From Siphonodentalium dalli (lineage: Eukaryota > Mollusca > Scaphopoda > Gadilida > Siphonodentaliidae), in NCBI GenBank assembly GCA_032622095.1, contig CP136064.1:193471948-193535947 (forward strand): a DNA stretch of 64,000 nt, written 5' to 3'. The translations under genes were made by a program, and so were the position numbers. Shown here in pieces: positions 12,291 to 25,846 of this stretch (the first letter of the stretch is position 1; every line of letters begins with the position of its first letter). The notes under the pieces are model-generated. The model worked only from the letters and a program-made list of their open reading frames with translations, did no database searches and had not been told where the DNA came from.

Positions 12291-14308
12291 TATCTTGAGG
12301 TTGAGCAAATCACTATTGACTTGATATGGAAACAATGTAGAAATATGTTCCTCGTTTGGTGAGCTCAGTTTTGTTGAGCAACAATGCCGAAATAGTAAAT
12401 ATAGTCTTTAATATTGCAAATAAAAAGGCTCGCATTGTCGCCGGTGTGGGGTTTTTGACTGCTGCCACCCATATTAACTTTGAAAATGATAGTGACATTT
12501 TAATAATTTTACGACGTACCTATATGTGAAATATTTTATCAGCAGTGTAGTCAATCCCAGTAATTACACGCTTTTGTCGTGTTCCGGGGTCAAGAAATGC
12601 ACTAATTACGTGATATACTTTAATAAAATATTACCCAAGTGATACAAATTTAACTATTTTCATATTTTCATCGATCGATTTGAAACAAACATTCATAGTT
12701 TTTATCGTATTGTTAATAATCAAACACGACTCTGATTGTGTCTTTTATTACATGTTGCATGTCGACAACGATAAATCGGGTGGGGCGTTAATAAACAATG
12801 ACGCCTGACAAATTCATGTTATTACTATTATGACCACTCTGTCCTGGCGTGATCACGTGTGATCGGTGACTTAACCGGAAGCGGGTGTTAACGAAAACAA
12901 AGATATACTATATTAACGCCCGCAGCGCACTTCAGGTCAACTTCGCATCAAAATTATGGAATCTTAACGTGCGGGTAAAACACAGTTAATCCACTATATA
13001 GAACGCCCCCTCCAGGAATGATTAACAGCCATCGGGCCAATAGCTGCCACCGACTGCGTCTCGGGCTTTATTATGACGCGCGCCGCGTGTATACTAATGT
13101 ACAGATTCCTGTTTCGCCTGGGCGCTGCCATAGCGCTGGGGAATTATATTTATAGAATGTTAATTATTGGGACACATTAAAAGTTGTAGTGCGATCCCGA
13201 GGTCGAGCTGTAGTGCGACCCCGAGGCTGAGCCGGTAAAAGGTGTAGTTGCGAATTTAAATTTCGTTTATTGGCGTTTACATGTGCATTATGTCAATAAT
13301 GTTGATTTTTGGTTTGTGATAAGCTATGCCAATTGCAAATAACAGAAATGAAAAAGATTCTATAATTACAATCATGGGTATATAATATATGATCTTGAGG
13401 GCGTTACCATTTCTGACTATGGTTTTCTTGTCATTCTTGTCGGCCGTTAATAAACCATAACGCCTTACAAATTATGTTATTGGTATATTACAAATAAAAT
13501 ATGTTTAAAGAAAATTCTGATTACGAGCTAAACAGTCATTTATGTAAACTCTCATCTGGACGGAATATATGTCTAACATTCAAGCACGATACTTGAATTA
13601 ACATATCAAAATACATGATACATGTATACATAATTTCAGGAATATTGACCCCACCCCTCTAAAGTGGTAATAATTAAGCATAATACAAAAGGGATTGAGG
13701 ACTCTCCCGGTTTACAGCCATTTCATGCGTAATATAACAAAAGTCCTGTGTTCCCTCGTGCAATATCTCGTATCGTAAGTTAAAATTCCTATCTCACTCA
13801 ATTTCCTTTGTGTTAATGTTGAAATTTCTTTGCATTTAATTCTTTAGTTGTTTAACTGCAATTCGAGCAAGAACGCGGGGTCGTGGCTTTTTAATCCCTT
13901 TATCATTAAAGCACCCCAGACACGGCGTGGTGTGTGAACCGAGTGCCTTTTGTCACTCAGATTTGCCAGGATGGTAGTACTTATAGTACATTGAAACTCG
14001 AGATCTCAATTTTAGATGGTGTTTAGTTGTCTACAAATATTTACAGACAGGTTACATGTAGATACTGCATTTGTTATGAGAAACCTGTTGTATAAATCAC
14101 TACAAAGCGTACCTTGGAATTACCTCAACACACGTTTATCGCATTTCAAAGACGTCGGAAATTGCCAAGCAATTAGGTCTGTCGCTGGTAATTATATTCG
14201 TTCATACGCGCTAGAGTGGCTAATTTAGAGTCTCCGGCGGAAAGAGTTTGTATACACATATATGAAAAATTCAACTTAAACGGACTTTATTTGTACATGT
14301 ATACCTCC
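12291..14308. other. Non-coding; contains a dispersed repeat shared with 30 kb
   Basis: No gene seen. The segments 13141-13270 and 13355-13400 match 30115-30220 and 30000-30050 in inverted orientation (shared words include GGTAAAAGGTGTAGTTG and ATTACAATCATGGGTATAT). The copy here has an internal partial duplication of the GTAGTGCGAYCCCGAGG word. Confidence 0.6.
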
Positions 14309-14402
14309 AAATTGTGTCTACGTAGTTATACATAAATTGTGTCTACGTAGTTATACGTAAATTGTATCTACGTAATTATACGAAAATTGTATCTACGTAA
14401 GT
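14309..14402. repeat. 25-bp tandem repeat, about 4 copies
   Basis: ATTGTGTCTACG-type units recur at 14311, 14336, 14361 and 14386, a strict 25-base period. Later copies have ATTGTATCTACG. Confidence 0.93.
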
Positions 14403-14957
14403 TGGAAGGAAGAACGAGATATGTCGATAAATTTACGAATTACAGATTTACAGGTTTCATAGACTCTGACAAACTTTTCGGAGAAATTTTACGACTGCTT
14501 TACATTTTTCGCGCATATTTTATTGTCACCACATTAGCTATATAATAACAAGGAACGTGTCTTAAGGCGTCTTAATTTTTTGTATCTGCATTTGTGCAAG
14601 CGTTTATCTATGACTTTAAACTTAAAGGTATACGATGAGATAAACGCAGTTATAAATGACAATGTTCAGGGTCATGGCTCGGCGCGAGATTCAAATGTGC
14701 GTAATCAAATATCTAACTATGATGCTCTCGAGCCAACCACCACTGGACAGAATTCCTACAGATTGATTGATTTATTTATTGAAGTCCCGGTGGGGAGATG
14801 TCATTTTACGCTATGTGGCTCGGTAGTTTTGTGAAAATCAGACTTCGAAATAATGAGAGATTGACTGGGACCAACGTCAGAAGAATAAATGTGTCAGAAG
14901 AATAATGTGTGAAAGAAAATAAATAAATTTAATGTTATGTTGAACACAAATCTTGAG
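14403..14957. other. No gene recognised
   Basis: An 84-codon open frame at 14580-14834 on the + strand has no recognisable domain and no support. Otherwise nothing is seen. Confidence 0.45.
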
Positions 14958-15296
14958 TAATAAGGTGGGAATAGAGAATAATCTTGCTCAAGTAGTTATT
15001 CTAATAAATTGTATATCCAAATTGGGAACACACATCGTAAATCTTATATGTAGAGGATATCACTTGGTTTGTTTGATATTAGGCTCGATGTGACCTCATA
15101 TGAGGCTGAGACCGAAGTTCGAGCGCTAATGATTTCGTCATCGATAGCCGTTGAATTTAATTGATATAAATAAGAATTATGGTGTGTGATATAAATTTAG
15201 ATTTATATTCATAAAAATAACTACTTTGCGCAAGATTATTCTACATTTCTATTTGATCACCTACCGGAGTGTTTCACATCACTTTAATTTTTGAAT
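14958..15296. repeat. Foldback copy of the GTGAAACACTCC family
   Basis: The right end reads, on the - strand, AAAGTGATGTGAAACACTCC followed by GGTAGGTGATCAAATAG. The block AGAATAATCTTGCTCAA at the left has its inverse near 15236. It appears to be a palindromic, non-coding element of the family seen at 11897 and 43336. Confidence 0.7.
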
Positions 15297-15652
15297 AACA
15301 TTGTACACAAGAATATTCACTTGGAGACATTAGCTCATTATATTAAAAGATCGTCAATTGAAGCGAGAAAATGAACTGACGCCATCAATTATAGTGCTAT
15401 ACAATTTTATATAATAGGAACTAGAAACGGAATGAAAGGTTGAACTCAATCGAGAGAGTAACATTTGGTTCTCACTATCCACAAACATATGTTGATTTTA
15501 TCCAATGAAATATATTGTAAGCTCAATCTTATGAAGAATTTTTTGTTTTCTTTCTTAAAATGTGTGAGAATCGATCAAAAGATCCGATTCATGGAACAGT
15601 TCGTTCCGAAATTTAATGATTCCGCCATTTGACATTACCATCAGTTATCGAC

Positions 15653-17517
15653 GGGTGTGTCTTTTTACCGGATTCCGGATTCCGGATCCCGGATTTCGAC
15701 CCGGATTTAGGTGTCTTTTTACCGGATTTCGACCCGGATTCGGGTATGAATTTCATGCTTGTTTTATCACACATTTAACCCATTAAAAGCCGTTTCTGAC
15801 ACGCGGAAACTGGTTAGGAGGTGAGATTAAACCAATATAGGGCTGTCGTGCTCATTCAACCCGATCAATCGTATTTAAAGGTACATATCGTGCCCGGATC
15901 AGCATACTTCTTATTTGTTCATACAGACACGGCGGTTTGATTGATTTTACGTGATCATGATGGCATTTAAGGGAACACACCATGTCCGGATCCGAATTAA
16001 TTATTTCGTAATTATTGTTCATATTTAAAGGTAGATATCATGTCCGGATCCGGTTTTTTTCTCTCTTTTTTTCCATATAAATTATCGTCTTTTTGATATA
16101 TTAAATGTCACGTGGAACAAAGTTATAAGTTGAATTTGAGACGTTATACTAGGCTGTTGGATTGATTTCACGGAATTATTATCGCATTTAAAGGTACACA
16201 CCATGTGCGGAACCGAATTAATTTCCACGTGTTTACTGATAATATTTAAAGGTACAGATTATGCCCGGATCCGGATTTTGCTTCTTATAAAGTAATGCTT
16301 ATTTAATACAATAAATGTAAACTGAGTCGCGTCGGCTGGAGAACAAAAAATCTTCACAAAAGCAAGTCAATTTGTTTCAATCCCAATTATACTACTGTTA
16401 AACGCAACCTGTGCCATGTTTTCGCGGGTCTGAAATGCCTTTTAATGTGTTAAACATGGGTTATAATAAACATAAAATTGAGATCAGGGTTCGGGTCGAA
16501 ATTAGATAAAGACACACAAAATCCGGATCCAGATCCGGGCATAAAGTTTGTCTGTAAATGGGCTCATTCTCGCGTGAAATCAATCCAAGCGCCATGTTCA
16601 CCGTTTCCAAATAAACTGAGTTCCGCGTGGCTCAGCTGCCATTTAATGTATTAAATACTTGACTATTTATATGAAATAGAAAAGAACTATTCGTATCCGA
16701 ATCCGAGAATGATCTGATCTAAACATCAACATCTATAACCTATATAGTTCCATGCGACTCAGTTTACATTTATTGTATTAAATAAGCATTACTTTATAAG
16801 AAGAAAAATCCGGATCCGGGCATAATCTGTACCTTTAAATATTATCAGTAAACACGTGGAAATTAATTCGGTTCCGCACATGGAAAAATCCGGATCCGGG
16901 CATAATCTGTACCTTTAAATATTATCAGTAAACACGTGGAAATTAATTCGGTTCCGCACATGGTGTGTACCTTTAAATGCGATAATCATTGCGTGAAATC
17001 AATCCAACAGCCTAGTATAACGTCTCAAAATCAACTTATAACTTTGTTCCACGTGACATTTAATATATCAAGAAGACGATAATTTATATGGAAAAAAAGA
17101 GAGAGAAAACAACCGGATCCGGACATGATATCTACCTTTAAATATGATCAATAATTACGAGATAATTAATTCGGATCCGGACATGGTGTGTTCCCTTAAA
17201 TGCCATCATGATCACGTAAAATCAATCAAACCGCCGTGTCTACATATATGAAAAAATAAGAAGTATGCTGATCCGGGCACGATATGTACCTTTAAATACG
17301 ATTAATCGGGTTGAATGAGCACGACAGCCCTATATTGGTTTAATCTCACCTCCTAACCAGTTTCCGCGTTTCAGAAACGGCTTTTAATGGGTTAAATGTG
17401 TGATAAAACAAGCATGGAATTCATACCCGAATCCGGGTCGAAATCCGGTAAAAAGACACCTAAATCCGGGTCGAAATCCGGGATCCGGAATCCGGAATCC
17501 GGTAAAAAGACACACCC
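15653..17517. mobile_element. 1.87-kb Mutator-like foldback element with 9-bp TSD
   Basis: The two halves are reverse complements for roughly 650-700 bases each, from the tips (GGGTGTGTCTTTTTACCGG and its inverse) inward to about 16325 and 16757. A perfect 9-bp direct repeat, GTTATCGAC, flanks it at 15644-15652 and 17518-17526. The arms contain a recurring subterminal word, TTTAAAGGTACAnnnnnTG followed by CCGGATCC, roughly every 60-100 bases. The right arm alone has an extra tandem copy of about 82 bases (near 16799-16962). The unique centre is about 430 bases and codes for nothing recognisable. Long TIRs plus a 9-bp duplication suggest a non-autonomous MULE; a generic foldback transposon is the alternative. 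Confidence 0.88.
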
Positions 17518-17526
17518 GTTATCGAC

Positions 17527-17951
17527 GGCTGATATCAGGCCATTAATGTCAAACCAACCAAGTAATATCCTATTCATTAATTAGATCGCCTCTTATATAT
17601 TATAGTAACAGTGCATGTAATATCGACAATTCTTTCAAATGAGGACGTCGCAGAAATCTATGTCTACACGTTATTTGGCACAATCGGAACTTACTTCGTC
17701 CGAAATTGTCGCCTAATTCGAATGTCCGATTTCGACGAGCGTGTGTCCAACGTATTTAGCAGTGAGATTCAGTAAAGGCATGTCGTAAAACCAGATTACT
17801 CGGACTTCTGATGTCGTAAAATTATATCACTCGGTTTAAGGGCATATTGAATGATATTCTAATTAATAATTTGTTTATTTACAGTGGCTCTCATTCTCCG
17901 AACCATTTGTAATAATTCGTCCCGATAAGGAGTAAATATTTACAATCATTG
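17527..17951. other. No gene recognised
   Basis: AT-rich sequence with nothing identifiable. Confidence 0.5.
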
Positions 17952-19062
17952 TAAATAATTATCATCCGATTCTTTCACGCCCTTACACCTTTCAGCTGTT
18001 ACGTGGTGATTTTGTACTCCTCAACTTGAAGTACGCATATATGGAGTACATGCATACCAGTAGAACTACGCATGGTATGCGTACTTCAGACGTTGTGTTT
18101 TCTGGACTGGTATGATAGATCTGGTTGAAATTTTGGCAATATTATTTGAGTGCCATTTTGTATCAGTTGGCATAGTACATGTATCTGAACACATCCTCAT
18201 CGGGTTGGTGCACTAATCGCAATATCTTGTTAATTTTGTTAAAGACATTATGTGGACTTGTTTCATTAAATAAAGCCAATCAAAAACACTATCCCCATTG
18301 GTAGAAATGTAGCAATGAACAAATGTAGTCGAAAATTGAACCACGTCTACGATATAATTTCAGAGAAGAATACGGTTGAACTTACGCAAAAATATTGACT
18401 ACTTTATTCGAGACGCATTATTGGGCATAAACATTACGACAATGATTGCGCCAACAATATAGTTACTACGCGCAATTCGTTTATAACAACGACACTGTTT
18501 TCTGACTATGTGGATATAAAATTTATGACGATGACTTATATTGGCATGATTATTTGTTATTATGTTCGGAACACATAAGTATGGTGTTTCACATAACTTA
18601 AAACACTTCAGTGGAAGTTGATTATTCCCACAGAAACATGATGACGATCACCATTCTCTGATGTTGCTATACTGTACGATTTAGTGTCGACTTTTCCAAG
18701 TGTTAGCCCTAAACACACCGGACGTGAAACCACCTGTTGGTACCTATACCGGAAGTGTAACCACCTGCTGCGTAGTTCACCTGGTATCCATGCACTCAAT
18801 AATAACTAAACTGATGTGGTATCTTGTTCTCCAAAGAGTCGTAAGAACAAAATAAGAAAGTTTCAGGTGAAAGATTTTCAGGGAGTGCTTTCTTCGTTGG
18901 AGAGGTCATTGGTTTGACACATTGAAGATGAGATGGTTCAGTTGGTGTGAACGTGCCGTATCCGTCATCAGTTTACCCATGTGTGCTAGTGAGGAGTACA
19001 AAATCACCGCATAACAGATGAAAGGTGTAAGGGCGTGAGAGAAATGGGGTGATAATTATTTA
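17952..19062. mobile_element. TIR element of about 1.1 kb
   Basis: The left end, TAAATAATTATCA, continues with CACGCCCTTACACCTTTCA and GGTGATTTTGTACTCCTCA. The same words occur inverted at 18980-19062, so the terminal inverted repeats are about 70 bases with some mismatches. No clear target duplication and no transposase frame are visible. It is probably non-autonomous. Confidence 0.7.
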
Positions 19063-20087
19063 AACTAGAAGCGTCACCCGTTAATCTCTTAAGAGATGTT
19101 TATCGTGTTCTTTGGTTTAGAATCCAGATACCATGCAGTTACAACAACGTTTTTCCCCCAAAGAATCTGTTATGAAATCTGACAGAGGCCACAACACTAT
19201 AACGTCACGGATACGCCGATTTATTCACTCTTACCCGTGAACAAATTCCCAGTCATGTCTCGTGACTATATACTATAGGGATAGAAATTTTTCCTCCAAT
19301 GGCCCTCGGTTCTAATTCGTGTTAAACTCAAGATACTACTTCTCGTCCTCAAAGCGCGACAAAATATGACATTGTCCTTCATATGTTGGTGTCATTCTGA
19401 TAGACTGTACGTTCCACGAAATACTCTACGCTCTTCTTTAAAAATAATTATATAATTGTATAAACTTTCTCTAGGAAACCTTTCATTCAGCTATGTTGCG
19501 CCAATAATATGGAATTGGTAACCAACTAAATTTTGGACTCCCTATATATAGAATCGTTAAATTAGAAGAATTTGAAAACTCACTTGTTTAGGGAACACTG
19601 CTGAGGCACCTAACCGTATTGACTTGCTGAAGACATGACCTATAGATATTGATCATGTTAACTGTATATTTTGTGTAATGTGCGATAGTACTCAACATAT
19701 GAGTACACATATATTCTGTCTGTAACCCCTTTTTACTAAATGGATTGTCCCATTCCGTTATTAACGTATCCATTGAAGCGGTCTATTATTCAGCTGGAGG
19801 GATGTTAAGGTGACAAAAGCAGACGACAGACAAATAAAAGTGGAGACGGAGTCATATTTATTGGGAGAAATAAATGGTTTGTTTGTTGAACTTATTATCT
19901 GAACATTTACAATGTGATAACTCAACGATGCTTTATTATAGAAAGGGTTAACTAGAGTAGAGTATTTTAGCATCGCTATGCCAACAACGTACAGCATATG
20001 AGAGTTGCTGCGAATCTACGGTGGGTGGATGGGAAACAACAACGATTGCTTTTCTACACAAATAAGGATTCGATCATACTTTACTCT
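19063..20087. other. Non-coding; one dispersed repeat fragment
   Basis: No gene seen. 19870-19952 is an internally deleted copy of the repeat also at 29232-29385 and 50130-50308 (words TTGAACTTATTATCTGAACA and AGAAAGGGTTAA). Confidence 0.5.
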
Positions 20088-20091
20088 TTGA

Positions 20092-20418
20092 AGGGGTACT
20101 GTACACTAAATCTGGTAATTTATGGGATCATCTCCTTTTATACTCAAATTAATATATGCAACAAATGAATGAATTTGAGCCATGTGTTAGTGGAAAATAC
20201 ACTCGTGTGCTCTATGAACGATGCAAAAAACATGGTAATTGTAATGAAGATGAATGTATGACCCCAGTCGTAAATTCATTTTCATTATAGTTTTTTTGCA
20301 TCATTCATAGAGCACATTATTGTATTTTGTACTAATCCATGGCTCAAATTCATTCATTTGTTGCATATATTCTGTTGAGTATAAAAGTAAATGGCCGGAC
20401 TCAGTGTACAGTACCCCT
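20092..20418. mobile_element. piggyBac-type (TTAA) palindromic MITE
   Basis: The ends are inverted repeats AGGGGTACTGTACACT. The right flank is TTAA (20419-20422) and the left flank is a one-base variant, TTGA (20088-20091). The interior is largely self-complementary (for example ATGAATGAATTTGAGCCATG and its inverse), so the whole 327 bases could fold on itself. The tips match those of the element at 63211-63793, giving a family with two copies in the window. Confidence 0.85.
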
Positions 20419-20422
20419 TTAA

Positions 20423-21431
20423 GAGTAGAAGTCATATATATTTTTTATTTAATTTCGGTGGATATCACTTAGTCTAATATGACCATATATACGTAAACGG
20501 ATGAGGTTATGGAAGAATCGTGTATCGTTTGCATGATTTGGCAAAGAATATTTTAAACCGGGCATAAACAGTTTTTGACAACATTTGATCAGTTTGGGTT
20601 AACATGATCCGGGGTATCGTTGCACTAGTATCAAGGGTATTTAAACTACATTGTAGAACTAGATGTATTTGAGATTCAATAGCCACTGTAGGTTAATTTG
20701 TGCCTCATCTTCAGGTCTACTTCACTTAATGCCTCTATTTTCACAATGATTCATTTTTTTTAAATCAGTTTTGGCCTATTTTGCAGAAACAACAACTGGT
20801 TGAAAATTACCACGAAAAAGCTTGTTTCACACTGAGATGTGAAAAATTGATCCGATCCCACAGTAGGGCAAAGAAAACGCCACATTTTATGAATCACCTC
20901 AGCATTCTTCAATTTCATTCCCTTTCTGGGTGTGGTTCGCGTGCTTCTAGGATTTACTATTATCCCACTATAGTCATATGTCGAAGCCGCCAACAAATTA
21001 TCGTCACCATACAAAATCGCAAAATCGTTGAATATACGAGACCGAAGCTGTCAGAATGGCTGTTTGGATTTGCGCACTAACTGTAATAGCATGAGTAATA
21101 CGGATAATTTAAATAGTAAAATTGACTCTGATAATTGTGTGTGGGATCTGTAATTAAATAACGACATCAAAGTGGTCGGGTGGGTCATACCTCCATAGCG
21201 CATCAACAGACTGTGTCGCGACCAACAAAGCTTTAATGATATAGCAAATACCCACTGTAATACATATCTAATATCATGTAATCTCAATACCAAACTGTTG
21301 ACGCGATGAAAGTGTCCGTGGCCAAGTACAATCGGGGATGTGGTGACAGGGGGTGGATGCCCTCCCCAACTTTTATAAAAACTGTCAACAGTGGGAATTT
21401 CTTTCCTACATGGTATTAACGGCAAACACTG
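20423..21431. other. No gene recognised
   Basis: Open frames of 84-99 codons on both strands overlap each other and have no recognisable domain. A 185-codon minus-strand frame from 21608 runs across the edge of the next element and is not a gene. Confidence 0.45.
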
Positions 21432-21434
21432 AAT

Positions 21435-22087
21435 GGCTGCGGACACACGTATCACAGTAGCGATGTCATAGTAGGTGTGACAATTTATTATGGTGGAGTT
21501 TGGTGACAATTGGTCGTCATAATTAATATGCCATAGCAAGCTATGTCGCCCTCTGCAAATTCGCACAATGATTCTACCAAGCTCTACCAGCGACGGTCGA
21601 TATCTCAAGGATGTATCTACCTGTGAATGTCATGTCGCTGTTGATTTTCACTCAACACGCAGTGTTATATTTTGCATGCTAACAGACAAGTCCACTTGAT
21701 AACTTAATGAATAACCCATTTCTGTCATGATTGTTCTTATTAATGAAATTAATATAAGTAGATAAACATGCATGCATTGAGATCATATTAAAAAAAACGT
21801 CAATGAGGAATTGCCACCAGGCCACGGTCAAACACAATTCTGGACGATCTATCGTGCAATTATATATATCGTAGCGAATACAATTTAGCAAAACGTAATG
21901 AGTAGAGATCAATCTTGGTGAAACGCAATGGGTTAATTGGTCCAGTCGATTCATTGTGCGGAAACTCAGCGGGCAACATGACTGGCTATGGCATATTAAT
22001 TATGACGAACAATTGTCACCAAACTTCACCATAATAAATTGTCACACCTACTATGCCATAGCTACTGTGATACGTGTGTCAGCAGCC
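21435..22087. mobile_element. Harbinger-like foldback element, copy H1
   Basis: The ends are about 100-base inverted repeats beginning GGCTGCGGACACACGTATCA. A 3-bp direct repeat AAT flanks it (21432-21434 and 22088-22090). The interior matches copies at 41559-42286 and 51.2-52.4 kb. The superfamily call rests on the 3-bp duplication and on the MADF-like frame in a related copy at 52131; no transposase is seen. Confidence 0.75.
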
Positions 22088-22090
22088 AAT

Positions 22091-22841
22091 GCAGGGTTTG
22101 CAGCCCATATCGATAACTTATACCCAGTATGACGTGTTTATTTAAAAGTCGTTTATCGGTCTATTGATTATTTTCCGGTCAAGTTTCTAACTTTGAGCGA
22201 CAAATAAATGTTTCAAAGTCAAATAAAAAAACGAATTTGACCATGTCAGTCATTGTCAAAGCATATGCGATTCAACAAAGAATATGCGATTCAACAAATG
22301 TTGAAAATATGATTTTATCGTAGCGGAATCAGGCGGAATGATAGTTTTTTAAGATAAAATTTCGTCGTTCTGAAATTCTGTTTCTTACAACTTAAGTCAT
22401 TCTATGAACATTTTTGGAATTGATCTGGATTTGATATCGAATATATCTGGAATTATATGTCCGATCGGGACGGAGTTTGTGTCTGCGCGTAGAGTAGCCT
22501 CTCGGGGAGTGATGGATGATGAAAATTAGTGAATAATAGTTTTATGTTTTTAAAGGCAATTTTTATCCTGAAGCCACCATTTTAGATGCTGTGTCCTTTT
22601 CCCAAGAATTATACATTATCCATAATAAAAGATTCATGCCCCCCCCCCCCTTGTGATTCCTATGTGTGAGTTACCTTGATTTCTCGAGTGGTTATAGACG
22701 ATAATTTCACTAGTGAATTATGTCACTTGAACTACCGCGGTTTGTATTCATACGCCCTATCAAAAGTTATGCGTCATTGGTATGATGGCGGTATTATTCG
22801 ATTTTCTGTTTAATCAGATGTTATAGTGGAATATACTAAAC
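22091..22841. other. No gene recognised
   Basis: AT-rich, with a C-tract near 22639. A short palindrome at 22695-22730 includes the 10-bp inverted repeat AATTTCACTA / TAGTGAATTA region. Nothing else is visible. Confidence 0.4.
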
Positions 22842-23001
22842 AGAATAATCACTTGATTGAGTTGATGACGTGAAATAATTGATTGGCAGGGACTATTTTG
22901 TAAAATATTCGAACGCAATGCCCTCTCGCGTTTGTATAACGACCCTACATGTACCTCTCATGAATTATTTCACGTCACCAGTTCAATCAAGTGACTATTC
23001 T
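22842..23001. repeat. Foldback element of about 160 bp
   Basis: AGAATAATCACTTGATTGA near the left end is inverted at the right end, and GACGTGAAATAATT is also paired, giving arms of about 40 bases with few mismatches. No coding content and no firm target duplication. Confidence 0.75.
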
Positions 23002-23718
23002 CTATATAATAACGATGGAACAATAAAAGACATCCATAATGAGATCATTCCTGATACAACAAATATCTAACCATTATTAAGAAATAACTCTTGTTCCAAT
23101 TAAAGTTATGTAGTTATAACCAACCAGTTTGAAAACAAATTTTTCGGTTAAAACTCATACCCTTAAACGAAACATGAGTAATTCATTATGTTATAATTCG
23201 TCATTTTGCAAGAGAACCACCACCAGTATAAGGTAAAAGAAAAACGAGCGAAAAACTATGAAACTATATCCGAAGAAAACTACACATAAAGTTGATTGGC
23301 TATAGCGGCAAGCGATCACGCAATTGCGAGTGCGCTTCATGTGATATCTCTCCTAGTTTCAATTTCATTTCTTTGTAAATGTCAGCACGAGTTTTGTTTA
23401 TTTATAGGTACTGAATGTTACTGAGAGTTAGCATTACGGTATTTATCAGGGCAGTCATACCCCAAGTAATTCTGATGCAACATGAAAATTAACTTTTTAA
23501 ATCGTAGGAAGTATCGAATATTTTTGTATGTACATTTTTAGGCGCGCGGTATATATAGTCGTGGTCATATTACCCGATGCTGCACTCATTTCTACGGCGG
23601 AAAGTAATCAGGAAATATAGGTTTTCGAGTAAAAACCTTATTGTCTATATATAGATGTGTGTGCGACAACCAAGTATTTTATGGTATTCCGTGGATTGAT
23701 AGCATATGATTAAATTAA
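23002..23718. other. No gene recognised
   Basis: Ordinary AT-rich sequence; nothing identifiable. Confidence 0.45.
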
Positions 23719-23942
23719 CCCTTTCATAGCGGGAGCTGCGCTGGTGGAGCATTAAAGACCATGTGCCGGTACATTCTCTTATAATGCGAGTCTCCCATAT
23801 ATAATAGAATGCACTGGCTTACAATGTCAAGGTAAATATTGTAAGGCCAATGCATTCTAAGTCCGGGGCGACTCGCATATATAAGAGAATGCATTGACAC
23901 AGGGTTTTCGCAAAAAGTCAGGAAGCTCCAGACATGAAAGGG
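23719..23942. mobile_element. TTAA MITE with TATATGCGAG-type hairpin words
   Basis: The tips are CCCTTTCAT and its inverse, flanked by TTAA at 23715-23718 and 23943-23946. Inside, the word ATTCTCTTATATATGCGAG occurs in degenerate direct and inverted copies, as in the larger relative at 47342-47731. It is non-autonomous and probably piggyBac-mobilised, judging from the TTAA duplication. Confidence 0.85.
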
Positions 23943-23946
23943 TTAA

Positions 23947-25844
23947 TAACTAACTTATAAGTATGTGGAATGCACGCGGCGTTGCGATAACATCCCTCCC
24001 GATGAATACAAATCCGATGCACTTTTCATTTTTTTATAATTTCAATTAAATGAAAAGTATATTGGACGAGTGGACTCGAAACACATAACCGTTTAATATT
24101 GCTGATCAAATTTCACGAGAATTATCTTTAAAGAGGCATTGAAATTTATAATTCGAAATTCGCTGTGATTGGACGTTATCTAGATAGTATAACGCAGCGA
24201 TCAGTCGAAGAGGGCCAACCACTGGCAGATGAATGATCATGAATGTGTTCCATGCAGAGGTTAACTGCTCTTAGATATATATTTTACCAATTTGTCAAAC
24301 TTTTACGAGATAGTTCTGTTTATTGCTGCCAATAAAAGTCTTTGCTGCTAGGCGGCAGACGATACAGACTTGTTCTCGCGGTGGGGCCCTTGGCCACGTG
24401 CCGTTCTGCGCACGCCGTTAATGGCGGACCAACGCTATATCAAGAAGGAGATATATAAGAAACACATCCTTGGTACACACTTAACTGGTATAAACTTTAA
24501 AACTGAAGATGCGAGTACCACACTTATTCGCACTTCATTATGAGTTGGTTTAGGCGATTTGTTCCGTTACATTTTCCGGAAGCTATTTTTGTGTTATAGC
24601 GGGTTGAATTTACATTATATATTTGTGTACTTGTTCGCCCTTAAAACACTTCTGGCTATCATTCCTTAGTAGTAGATATATATCTCACGGACACGGAACA
24701 TCCATAATGCATGAGAAATTGAGCATTATACTTGCAGCGTTGTAATCGCCCCTCTCACGACAAAACACCTAACGATTAATCATTAAACCGACTCAAGATC
24801 TAGTGAATTTAGGTATTTTAATTACTCATCCGCCGGCCCAGGAGTCACTTACCGGGAGATTTGTGAATAGATAAGTTGGTATTTGTTTACGTGCTACATG
24901 AGGGATTGTGTTCATTCATTGGTGAGTACTAATAATTCTCCAATCGTGTAGGAACCCATAAATTTAGTTAAAGAAAGGCAGTATCTTGAATACTTTAGGG
25001 ATTTGGAAGGCTGTGCGAAAAGTCAACCGATTACGCAGATTTACATGATGGTGGTAGTTGGTCTTTAAAACCAAAGTTCTTGGTTGAATGCCATTCAGGC
25101 TCACGAGATCTGCGTCTTTAGAAATACATTGGTTAATTTAAAACATACTTACTCACCTCAACTTTGTAAACGTTTACACATATAGGGCAATGGTATCTGG
25201 GGAAAGGTGTAGAAATCACATACTGATACCCCTCTCCCAGTAGTCAATACACTCAAACATTTACATTGCAGAATATGACGACAGTGGGTAATGATGTTTT
25301 GAGATAACCTATATAGAAAGCCATATGATTAGCACGCATGTGGATATTGAACAAAACTATGCCTATAACCCACTGGTTTGAGAATAAACAGTATGAGTTA
25401 ATCTTGTCCCGTGTGTTTTTACCTATATAGTTAATTGTATATTTTCCTCTACTGTTGTTTACTTGTGGATTACACAATATACAGTAAATTGACCACACCA
25501 TGCATGCTTTACCAATACTGGCTAAGGCCTAGACGCACGTTTTGCCTACAATTCCTGATGTTTCAAATGTATTTTCTCCAAATCTGTGTGGATTTTTTTT
25601 TAATGTGGTACATGTGATTAATTTGGCACAAAATTTAAGGAACGTCTATCATTTGTAATTATAAGCCTACTTTATATTGTTCTGACCTTGACAAATTCTT
25701 AAAAGTTCACTGTCTATTCATCTGTTTTGTTGTTACATTGTTAATTTCATTGAGGCAGATAACCGCCCATGGATAATATTCAGTATTTGATGGTATTCAT
25801 TTCTTGTCTGATGAGTAATGAAAAAGTGAGGATGAGATGAGTTA
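23947..25844. other. No gene recognised
   Basis: I saw no domain-bearing frame, tandem array or element with paired ends in this stretch. Confidence 0.45.
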
Positions 25845-25846
25845 TA

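Noticed and set aside
21051-21608. 185-codon minus-strand frame
   Set aside because: It runs across the edge of foldback element H1 and its homologous part recurs at 41463-41732 as element sequence; no domain is recognisable.
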